Source: CAYVVT01 sp964454335 (GTDB lineage Bacteria > Fidelibacterota > UBA8477 > JABMPR01). Taken from it: a DNA stretch of 41,422 nucleotides. The position numbers and the translations under genes are program-made. Below the pieces are notes generated by a model, which was not told the DNA's origin, did no database searches, and was given only the letters and a program-made list of their open reading frames with translations. This document shows, in pieces, positions 1-6,250 of this stretch (positions within the stretch are counted from its first letter, which is position 1; each line of letters begins with the position of its first letter). The stretch covers positions 1 to 41,422 of the forward strand of contig CAYVVT010000022.1 of the NCBI GenBank assembly GCA_964454335.1. The letters run 5' to 3'.

Positions 1-17
1 AAGTCTCTCTCAAAAAA

Positions 18-959
18 TCAGCCCATTCTGTGCCACATGTGCTGGAAGGCTACAGTTATTGAGGTGAGGGCAACCGAGTATAGAATTTCTGTTCTTTTTC
101 GATATTTATCAGCATCAGCGGTTGTTTCAGAAGTCTCATATTTTCCGTACACAATTTGACTTATTCCTTCAGAGAAAACGGCTCCTCCCGCAAGTCCAAG
201 TGCGACATACGCTGAGTATTTTCGATGAGTTAAAATTCTATCATAGAGTTCCTTACCAGATTTCAATTCAATATGAAGAGGAACAGTACTGTTCGCGTTT
301 AATACAACTGATCGAGTTACTGGATAGAAGTACGGCTTAGACACCATAACAATGTGTTCGCCAATAATCATCTCAATGTTGTTCACCTGTGAATCAGTAT
401 AGTTGATACCATCTATCTTGACAAGGGCATCAGCTGGATCAACTTCCATCCGTAAAAAACCGCTCTGCAGGGCGCTAAAGACGATCGGCTTTGCTCCGAG
501 CCCTAAAAGTTCTCGAAGTGCTCCCTTTATCCCTGACGTTAACAGTATTTGGAAAGACCCTTCGGAATCATATACAACGGAATGTTCAATCTGGGATGAC
601 TCAACGTCAGTGATTTGCAATTGTACCGCAAAACTCTGCCCAACCTGGCTTACTGATCCAGAAAGCATTTTCTGAACGCCGAGCAACTCTCCAATTTCAA
701 TAACGCACTCGTTAGTGGTACACCCAGATAGTTGGAACTCCTGCTCCTCGAGGATCGCTACCATGTTTGCTCTATCCACAACGATATACTTACCAGCATT
801 CACCAACTCAGATCGGAGCCTGTCAGTCATGACCAGTGCATCCTGGCTGGAGAGACCTCGTGCTTGAAGGTCAAGCACAGCAATGGTTGAAGCAGCCAAT
901 AAGGGTTTACCAAGGATCAATATCAGACAGAATAGTGCCAAGTGAAGAAATCGGTACAT
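18..959 (-). CDS. Exported CsgG-like protein with PEGA domain
   Basis: 313 aa, start ATG at 959 behind a GGGGG Shine-Dalgarno-like run. Residues 1-22 form a signal peptide (hydrophobic LALFCLILILG, then LLAA). Residues 24-150 have the pattern of CsgG/LpoB-type periplasmic proteins: IAVLDLQARGLS, TDRLRSELVNAGKYIVVDR, then a CTTNEC pair and a LGVQKMLSGSVSQVG strand. In this family such domains bind envelope partners or assemble secretion pores. Residues 167-233 look like a PEGA repeat (GFLRMEVDPADALVKIDG, later a VPLHIELKSGK end), a surface-layer-type beta sandwich. Two hydrophobic stretches follow (about 247-265 and 292-306). Family match is by pattern only. It stands alone, with a 663-base non-coding stretch upstream. 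The partner or substrate is unknown. Confidence 0.75.
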   Translation of the reverse strand: MYRFLHLALFCLILILGKPLLAASTIAVLDLQARGLSSQDALVMTDRLRSELVNAGKYIVVDRANMVAILEEQEFQLSGCTTNECVIEIGELLGVQKMLSGSVSQVGQSFAVQLQITDVESSQIEHSVVYDSEGSFQILLTSGIKGALRELLGLGAKPIVFSALQSGFLRMEVDPADALVKIDGINYTDSQVNNIEMIIGEHIVMVSKPYFYPVTRSVVLNANSTVPLHIELKSGKELYDRILTHRKYSAYVALGLAGGAVFSEGISQIVYGKYETSETTADADKYRKRTEILYSVALTSITVAFQHMWHRMG

Positions 960-1195
960 TACGCCCCCAGGTTAGTGCAATGCGGTTGGATTGGTTTTTT
1001 TAAAATAGACATATCAATCTAGAATGACAAGCCTTGGTAATCTGGGTGCAGACTCCCCATACCATAACAAACCCGCATCAATAGAACATCTTTACCTTAA
1101 TGATATGCAATTTTGGGGATATCGACGGGATACCGACTGTTTCAAACTCCCGTAACTAGCTAACTGATAATGCTTTACGTAAAATGGGCAGACAA

Positions 1196-1238
1196 CTTTT
1201 AATCAATTGGTCGCAGGTTCGAGACCTGCCGCGGTCAC
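1196..1238 (+). pseudogene. tRNA-Lys(UUU)-like 3' fragment
   Basis: The segment reads as the 3' half of a lysine tRNA: anticodon loop CTTTTAA (1196-1202), the 3' anticodon-stem strand TCAAT, variable loop, a perfect T arm (GCAGG at 1213-1217, loop TTCGAGA, CCTGC at 1225-1229) and a 3' acceptor-like strand ending near 1237. It resembles E. coli tRNA-Lys over this span. The 5' half is not there: no complementary acceptor strand or clear D arm lies in the 80 bases before it, and the 5' anticodon-stem strand mispairs. It is a remnant, possibly an attachment-site scar, not a working tRNA. A near copy sits at 2394-2421. Confidence 0.65.
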
Positions 1239-1266
1239 AAAATCCCGCTTTGGCGGGATTTTGTTT
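1239..1266 (+). terminator. Rho-independent terminator
   Basis: Perfect 10-bp stem AAAATCCCGC (1239-1248) / GCGGGATTTT (1253-1262) with a 4-nt loop and a T-rich tail. It directly follows the tRNA-like fragment, the usual place for a tRNA terminator, so the remnant seems to have kept its original 3' context. Confidence 0.8.
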
Positions 1267-1622
1267 ACTGAAGAATGGCTGCGCCGTTCTTCTTAGAATT
1301 AATTACCCAACGATCGATGTTATCCATTACCCGTCAAAGACAAATCCCGAAGGGATGTGCGAAGACAGGCAGCCCTCCTTGCGAGGGCTTCGTGTTTTCA
1401 AGAGAGAGTATTCATGAAGGTTCGAGCCCTGTCGTGAGACAGCTCGACGAAGGAGAGCGCAGCCAGATCCTGCTCAGGATGATTTGCGATAAGATGAACC
1501 CTTCTTTATATTTTTCAGCACTAGGGGGAATTGACTTTCACATCCATTCAACCGTGATTCTCGGTTTCACCTTCAGTATACAAGAGTTCATATGTTTCAC
1601 ACCTTTGAGGGAGGTTAGTCTT

Positions 1623-2123
1623 ATGCGCAAACTGGTAGTAGTTATGGCATTTGCCGTGATCATGATAGGTTGTTCGATCACACATACCTTTATTGATGTT
1701 GAAGATGTGTTGTTGCTTGGACCGAACATGACGAAGGCCATGGTCCTCGAGGCCATGGGAGAGCCAACCATGGTTCGTGCTGGGATCGTGCTTGCCTCCG
1801 GTGATGTACTTGAGGTCTGGCGTTACCGGGTCAAGAAGATGAAGGCACGACAGCAAATCGACATTAACGGGATCTTTCCACCCATGTTCATGCCCAGGCA
1901 GAAACCTGGTGATAATTGGGAAAGCAATCACTGGATCGGAGAGACCGACTACGATTTCATCTTTAAAAATGGCGTGCTGGTCAAGTGGGGTTTTCCTATG
2001 GACGATTGGCCAACATTTGGCGAAGAGAGTGGAGAGATCGTCGCTCCGGCACGGTTCAAGGATGATAAGACCTCCACCACAACGATCTTCGCGAAGATTC
2101 CCATCGTGAAACGTTTCTTCTGA
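1623..2123 (+). CDS. Lipoprotein with BamE/SmpA-like domain
   Basis: 166 aa. The frame is open far upstream, but the ATG at 1623 has a GAGGGAGG Shine-Dalgarno and starts a lipoprotein signal peptide (MRKLVVVMAFAVIMIGCS; lipobox IMIGC, Cys at about 16). Next comes a segment of the BamE/SmpA type: LLGPNMTKAMVLEAMGEPTMVR, matching the family's G-M-T-x-x-x-V-x-x-x-x-G-x-P pattern, then strands LEVWRYRVK and YDFIFKNGVLVKWG. Such small lipoproteins assist outer-membrane assembly, or share only the fold. It is single-transcribed, with a strong terminator 20 bases after the stop, and is flanked by two copies of a tRNA-like sequence (1196-1223 and 2394-2421), which may mean it arrived by integration. 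Confidence 0.75.
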   Translation: MRKLVVVMAFAVIMIGCSITHTFIDVEDVLLLGPNMTKAMVLEAMGEPTMVRAGIVLASGDVLEVWRYRVKKMKARQQIDINGIFPPMFMPRQKPGDNWESNHWIGETDYDFIFKNGVLVKWGFPMDDWPTFGEESGEIVAPARFKDDKTSTTTIFAKIPIVKRFF

Positions 2124-2143
2124 TCCCTGACTTGAGGATTAAT

Positions 2144-2170
2144 AAGAGGGGCCAAATGGCCCCTCTTTGA
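2144..2170 (+). terminator. Rho-independent terminator
   Basis: Perfect 10-bp stem AAGAGGGGCC (2144-2153) / GGCCCCTCTT (2158-2167) with an AAAT loop and short T-run. It ends the lipoprotein transcript. Confidence 0.85.
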
Positions 2171-2632
2171 TTTAAGAAGTAATCACGACACCTGGGATTC
2201 TTACCTGGGAGACTGAGACCAAGTGAGCAGCTACTTCTCTTGAAGGATCTTCATTAACCAATCCGCCATGAAATCTCCCGTATTCCGTATACCATATTTG
2301 GGGCATTGAGCCGGGTTGGTCAGAAAGCATTGAGTTACAAAACGGCCTTAATTATTGCATATACAGTATCTTAAGGGCTGTACAACACATCGCCTTATAA
2401 TCAAATGGTCGCAGGTTCGAGCTAGTCGCGCTGCAGCCCGCCGAAGCTTCAGCATCGGTAGGCGAATGCGGATCTTCATTGTATTTTATCAGAAGCAGAG
2501 TCGATCTGGGTGCTTCATGATTTAGTTGTCAACCTGAAACGGGTCTTGTCGACTAAGTCTCAGCATTGTGGTAACCATTTCAGGACTTAAACTGGATTTT
2601 GAATATCCTGAATTTGCATTCAAGGAGACTAC
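2171..2632. other. Intergenic stretch with second tRNA-like copy
   Basis: About 460 bases with no credible gene. The only structure recognised is the tRNA-Lys-like repeat at 2394-2421 and a GC-rich segment right after it (2422-2470). Nothing else stands out. Confidence 0.6.
2394..2421 (+). repeat. Degenerate copy of the tRNA-Lys-like segment
   Basis: 28 bases matching 1196-1223 at 26 of 28 positions. Both share TAATCAA, one changed base, then TGGTCGCAGGTTCGAG. The likeness stops exactly after TTCGAG: the T arm is not completed (CTAGTCG instead of ACCTGCC) and no acceptor end follows. The two copies are in direct orientation about 1.2 kb apart and bracket the BamE-like lipoprotein gene, as att-site halves of a small element would. 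No integrase is present. Confidence 0.6.
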
Positions 2633-3040
2633 ATGATGAATAGAGATAAACTGGGCTTGCTAAGGAAAGTGCTGTTCATCAAGGCGCTCCTCACCGTCTT
2701 TTTCTGGGGCCTGCCCACATTGCTTGGACCACCCTCGCTTTTGGCATTCTTTAATCTCCAAATGCCGGATGATCCCCTGTTCCTGAGGTTGTTTGGAGCG
2801 ATAGTGGTGGCTGTAGGGATTCTGTACTGGTTCGGGTATCAAGATCCCCGGAGGAACGTGGCCATCGTCAAATTCGGTATCGTGGATAATGGGCTGGCGA
2901 CCCTGACCGTCATCGTGCTGGGATTGACATCCGGGATCTCAAGCTGGGTCATCTGGTTTTCATCCGTTTTGACGGCACTGTTTTTTGTCGCCTTTATTGT
3001 CTTGATCCCCAAAGATGTCACCAACGCGGTGAATCAATAG
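2633..3040 (+). CDS. Small four-helix membrane protein, unknown function
   Basis: 135 aa. The ATG at 2633 has an AAGGAG site at ideal spacing; a second ATG follows at once. Four hydrophobic segments are visible: about residues 12-38 (VLFIKALLTVFFWGLPTLLG), 48-66 (LFGAIVVAVGILYWFGYQ), 80-98 and 104-126. The short link DPRRN after helix 2 is charged and probably cytoplasmic. No catalytic motif is seen. Length and helix layout resemble the protein at 18111-18512. It converges on the gene at 3098-3643. Confidence 0.75.
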   Translation: MMNRDKLGLLRKVLFIKALLTVFFWGLPTLLGPPSLLAFFNLQMPDDPLFLRLFGAIVVAVGILYWFGYQDPRRNVAIVKFGIVDNGLATLTVIVLGLTSGISSWVIWFSSVLTALFFVAFIVLIPKDVTNAVNQ

Positions 3041-3067
3041 CCAGGGTGCTTCCTTAATTCACACTTT

Positions 3068-3086
3068 CCTCTGGTATGACCAGAGG
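3068..3086. terminator. Hairpin between convergent genes
   Basis: Perfect 8-bp inverted repeat CCTCTGGT (3068-3075) / ACCAGAGG (3079-3086) with an ATG loop, lying between two converging stop codons. Neither strand has a real T-run, so it may be a weak bidirectional terminator or an mRNA 3'-end stabiliser. Confidence 0.45.
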
Positions 3087-3097
3087 ATACGAGAATG

Positions 3098-3643
3098 TCA
3101 TTCCGGCTCAGTGTTCTCGACAAATCTACTGAAATAATCCCTGCGTAAAAATAGATAGAACAGGAAACCCCACCAGGCAAGGACCGAGACCAGTGTTGGC
3201 ATGCTCAGGATCCAACCACTGGGACTCTCCGCCATGAGTTCGATCATGCCTTCATACGCCTGGAGCGAGCGTTGGAAATCCTCCTGCAGAGCCCTGTGAT
3301 CAAAAGCGTAGATCAGCTTATCAAGACTGTAGAAAATGGTGGAGCCGAGCATGAACCTGAAACCCCTGTCATATCCCGTCCACAGGACAAGACCCATTGC
3401 TATAAACAGACAAACATATACTACATGGTAGATCACGGCAATGGAGCCACCTCTGAGCGCACCGAACAAGGGGACCTCAGCTGTGATGGAGAAACCTTCA
3501 AAAACGGCAGAGATGATGAAGAACACAGCGGCAGTCCGCATCACAGTCTTGGATCTGTGTCTTATCACAGGCTCAGCTTCTGTTCCAGAGCCTGTATGCA
3601 CTGCTTCGTTCCCGGGCTTATTCTCAGGATTTACGATACTCAT
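3098..3643 (-). CDS. Membrane protein, unknown function
   Basis: 181 aa from the ATG at 3643, which sits 6 bases after AAAGG; a GTG directly before it is the alternative start. The N-terminal 35 residues are polar. Four hydrophobic segments follow, roughly MRTAAVFFIISAVFEGFSI, AVIYHVVYVCLFIAMGLVLW, a shorter one near FRFMLGSTIFYSLDKLI, and ILSMPTLVSVLAWWGFLFYLFL near the C-terminus. A soluble loop of about 35 residues (HRALQEDFQRSLQAYEGM) lies before the last helix. No family recognised. It is transcribed alone, with its 5' region facing the c-di-GMP phosphodiesterase gene. Confidence 0.7.
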   Translation of the reverse strand: MSIVNPENKPGNEAVHTGSGTEAEPVIRHRSKTVMRTAAVFFIISAVFEGFSITAEVPLFGALRGGSIAVIYHVVYVCLFIAMGLVLWTGYDRGFRFMLGSTIFYSLDKLIYAFDHRALQEDFQRSLQAYEGMIELMAESPSGWILSMPTLVSVLAWWGFLFYLFLRRDYFSRFVENTEPE

Positions 3644-3789
3644 CACTCACCTTTCACAGACCACGCTCGTTACGTTGAATCAACCTTCGAACACAGGTTA
3701 ATATAAACCATCGAAGAAGTATCGAAGCCTTTGCTTATGTTGCCATCAATATCATGTTTGTTTATCACATCACCTGGAGGTCTCTTCTT

Positions 3790-3882
3790 ATGACCATCAG
3801 CCAGGTCCTTGACTCGAAGATCTCAGCCCTGGCTTTTTTCAACACAGATCATGATATTTGGTTCACTCGCAAGCATGCATGA
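3790..3882 (+). CDS. Possible 30-aa leader peptide
   Basis: Short open frame with a good GGAGG site (3776-3780) nine bases before ATG. It encodes MTISQVLDSKISALAFFNTD followed by ten more residues and ends at TGA 3880-3882, just 19 bases before the HD-GYP start. A hairpin with T-run lies inside it (3799-3839), the arrangement expected for a translated leader coupled to attenuation. There is no run of one amino acid to name an effector. It may also be a chance frame; coding is unproven. Confidence 0.3.
   Translation: MTISQVLDSKISALAFFNTDHDIWFTRKHA
3799..3839 (+). terminator. Terminator or attenuator before HD-GYP gene
   Basis: Stem AGCCAGG (3799-3805) / CCTGGCT (3828-3834) with a 22-nt loop, followed at once by five Ts. 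It stands 60 bases before the ATG at 3902 and inside the mini-ORF at 3790-3882. The long loop makes it weaker than a standard terminator, but the stem-to-T-run geometry is right. Confidence 0.45.
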
Positions 3883-3883
3883 A

Positions 3884-3891
3884 GGGGGGGG
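3884..3891 (+). promoter_or_regulatory. G8 homopolymer acting as ribosome binding site
   Basis: Eight consecutive Gs, ten bases before the ATG at 3902, with AAGG at the left edge. This is the only Shine-Dalgarno-like sequence for the HD-GYP gene. Poly-G tracts of this length are prone to slipped-strand changes, which here would alter the site or its spacing. Confidence 0.5.
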
Positions 3892-3901
3892 ACTATAAAA
3901 A

Positions 3902-5161
3902 ATGAACAAAGGGAAACCACAAAACAGCGTCTCCGCGAGGATCATACACATTCTCAAGGTTTCAGAGCGGCTGAACGAACTGAAGGATATCGATGCCATC
4001 CTCGATATGATACTTGAAGAGAGCCGGCTGCTCTCCGATGCGGATGCCGGCACCTTATTCCTGGTAAAAGATGGTGAACTGAGTTTCGAATATGTCCAGA
4101 ATGACAGTCTACCGGAGCAGGGCGGTAAGATCTATAGCCAGCAGACAGTTGCCATCGATGATCGATCCATTGTGGGCCACGTAGCCACAACCGGGGAACC
4201 TTTGCTTATCGATGATGCCTATAATCTACCCCCTGAACTTCCCTGCAGCTTCAATGCCGACTTTGATCAACGCAGCGGCTATCGTACGCACTCCATTCTT
4301 ACAGTACCCATCAAGAGCTCACAGGCTCAGGTCATGGGTGTCATCCAGATCATTAACGCTCACAATGAAACAGGTGAGATCATCTCTTTTACTCAGGAAT
4401 CCGAACATTTCCTCAGCCTCTTTGCAAACAGTGCTTCCGTAGCCATCGAGCGTGGTGTCATGACACGTGAACTGGTGCTGAGAATGATGAAGATGGCCGA
4501 GTTACGGGATCCATCCGAGACCGGTGCTCATGTCCAGCGAGTTGGTGCATATTCAGCCGAGATCTACGATCGCTGGGCAAAGGATCGCGGGATCAGCGGG
4601 CGGGAAAAGAAGCGGATCAAGGATCGCATTAGGTTGGCAGCCATGCTGCATGATGTCGGCAAGGTGGGGATATCGGACCTGATACTGAAGAAGCCAGGCA
4701 GGTTGAGCGATGACGAATTTAATCAGATAAAACTGCATACCATCTATGGTGGCGACCTTTTCCTGAATTCAACTTCGGATCTGGATGAGATGTGCCGGGA
4801 GATTGCAGTGAATCATCATGAGAAATGGGACGGTACCGGTTATCCCGGTCATGTCAGGCAGGAAGGTGGCCGCCTCCTCCAGGGACAAGGCAAGCCTGGC
4901 GATGAGATCCCCCTGGCCGCCCGGATCTGTGCCGTAGCGGACGTCTACGATGCGCTCTGCTCCAAACGATCCTACAAACAAGCCTGGGAGTCTGGTGATT
5001 CGATCGAGGAGATCAGTAAATGTGCGGGCACGCAGTTTGATCCTGAGGTGGTAGATGCTTTCCTCGCCATCCAGGACACCATTAACGCTGTCAGGATCCA
5101 CTACAGCGAGGAATCACAAGGGGGACCAGTTCAATCCCTGGAATCAAGGATCCGATCCTGA
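3902..5161 (+). CDS. GAF-HD-GYP cyclic-di-GMP phosphodiesterase
   Basis: 419 aa, soluble, no signal peptide. Residues 25-185 form a GAF sensor domain (LLSDADAGTLFLV, SIVGHVATTGEPLLIDDAY, ILTVPIKSSQ). Residues 195-390 form an HD-GYP hydrolase: H250-D251 in MLHDVGKVG, H280 in IKLHTIYG, HHEKWDGTGYP at 305-315 and AARICAVADVYDALCSKRSYK. All expected metal ligands and the GYP signature are present. The family hydrolyses cyclic di-GMP in the cytoplasm, so this enzyme should lower c-di-GMP in response to a GAF ligand. The link between GYP and the IPLAARI strand is about ten residues longer than usual (glycine-rich, near 317-335). Its 5' leader carries a mini-ORF, a hairpin with T-run and a G8 tract. 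Confidence 0.92.
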   Translation: MNKGKPQNSVSARIIHILKVSERLNELKDIDAILDMILEESRLLSDADAGTLFLVKDGELSFEYVQNDSLPEQGGKIYSQQTVAIDDRSIVGHVATTGEPLLIDDAYNLPPELPCSFNADFDQRSGYRTHSILTVPIKSSQAQVMGVIQIINAHNETGEIISFTQESEHFLSLFANSASVAIERGVMTRELVLRMMKMAELRDPSETGAHVQRVGAYSAEIYDRWAKDRGISGREKKRIKDRIRLAAMLHDVGKVGISDLILKKPGRLSDDEFNQIKLHTIYGGDLFLNSTSDLDEMCREIAVNHHEKWDGTGYPGHVRQEGGRLLQGQGKPGDEIPLAARICAVADVYDALCSKRSYKQAWESGDSIEEISKCAGTQFDPEVVDAFLAIQDTINAVRIHYSEESQGGPVQSLESRIRS

Positions 5162-5352
5162 GTTCCGCACCAGGTCACCGGTCTCCCTGGATCCATTAAG
5201 CTAGTGTGTTCCGAGCAGTTGAAGTCCGGGCTGACTCGGTCGTATCTGACCACGTCAAAGGATTGTTTTAACCGACGATTACCACTATTTTCAGTGTGGA
5301 AGGGCCAGGCAGGATTGGAGCCCGGCTTTCCGGAAAGAACATCGGGGCAAGC

Positions 5353-6060
5353 ATGCAATCAGACGAAAATATCTATTACAAATATACCTTCACCTTCGGT
5401 AAGGATCACGAGTTCGACATCGATATCCAGCTTGATCCGAAAACCCTGGCATACATACAACCCCCGAATCCATACATGCCGGAGTGGACTCGCCTGGATT
5501 TCGAATCCTGCGAAGGTTGCCCCCTGGCCGCCGCCGGTGCGACCCACTGTCCGGTAGCTGTCAACATCTCCGCTCTGGTCGAGGGCATCGGGGTTCTGCC
5601 TGGTTCTCGTGTCCTGGAGATGACCATAGTCACCAAGGACCGTACCTACCACAAGGAGCAAACGGCTCTGCGTAATGCCCTGAGTGCCCTGTTCGGGATC
5701 TACATGGTCACCAGCGGTTGTGAGTTGCTGGACATGTTGCGGCCCATGGTCCATTTCCATCTACCTTTTGCCTCAGTCGATGACACTATTTACCGGGCTA
5801 TTTCCATGTATTTCCTGGCACAGTATATCCGCAAGGGCAAGGGTCTGGAAGCAGATTGGTCCCTCGATGGTCTCGCGGAGATCTACCGGCGTATCAGACA
5901 GGTAAATGAGAATATGCTGGCGCGATTGAGGAAACTGCCCGACCAGGACGCCTCCATCGAGGCGGTAGTGCTGCTCAACCTGTTCGCCAAGACCATTGCC
6001 TCGCCCCTCGATGAGAAACTGGATAAGATGAAAGCCTACTTCCAGGCCTACCTGACCTGA
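5353..6060 (+). CDS. Three-cysteine protein of unknown function (DUF6901-like)
   Basis: 235 aa from ATG 5353, chosen because the protein pattern (YYKYTFTFGKDHEFDIDIQL) begins right after it; the frame is open to 5296. Residues 50-68 carry FESCEGCPLAAAGATHCP, with C53, C56 and C66 spaced like a metal or Fe-S site. Then come a region NISALVEGIGVLPGSRVLEM with RTYHKEQT, a hydrophobic helix FGIYMVTSGCELLDMLRPM, HLPFASVDDTIYRAISMYFLAQY and a helical C-terminus. I associate this pattern with an uncharacterised family, DUF6901 from memory and not checked. No signal peptide. It follows the c-di-GMP phosphodiesterase by 191 bases. The role is unknown. Confidence 0.75.
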   Translation: MQSDENIYYKYTFTFGKDHEFDIDIQLDPKTLAYIQPPNPYMPEWTRLDFESCEGCPLAAAGATHCPVAVNISALVEGIGVLPGSRVLEMTIVTKDRTYHKEQTALRNALSALFGIYMVTSGCELLDMLRPMVHFHLPFASVDDTIYRAISMYFLAQYIRKGKGLEADWSLDGLAEIYRRIRQVNENMLARLRKLPDQDASIEAVVLLNLFAKTIASPLDEKLDKMKAYFQAYLT

Positions 6061-6250
6061 TCCCGGAAACATCCGGGTCGACAAGTGCCGGCTTCTCCGA
6101 CAATTCCTGCCTTGTCCTGGAGCATTTGCTCCTGCTGTGTGATTGTTTTATCTTCAATATAGTCTCAATCTGAACCACGAATTAGATCCTTAATACTGAT
6201 CCTCACTGCTGACAGGTTTCAACCGGTCCAAACACGTAGGGGGAAATCAC

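Larger units (their letters stand above)
960..1622. other. Intergenic stretch with tRNA fragment and hairpins
   Basis: About 660 bases without a convincing gene. It holds the tRNA-Lys-like fragment and terminator listed separately. It also holds a second GC hairpin at 1371-1389 (AGCCCTC, 5-nt loop, GAGGGCT) with only a weak T-run after it, and another tRNA T-arm-like segment at 1425-1438 (GGTTCGAGCCCTGT) that can also fold on itself through CTGTC/GACAG. An open frame runs through from 1275 into the next gene but has no signal or family character before the ATG at 1623. Confidence 0.6.

Noticed and set aside
1275..1622. Long N-terminal extension of the BamE-like lipoprotein frame
   Set aside because: It runs through hairpins and tRNA-like pieces. 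A strong Shine-Dalgarno and a lipoprotein signal peptide define the start at 1623.
6061..6080. CCCGG/CCGGG hairpin directly after the three-cysteine gene
   Set aside because: Only five base pairs and no T-run; too weak to call a terminator.
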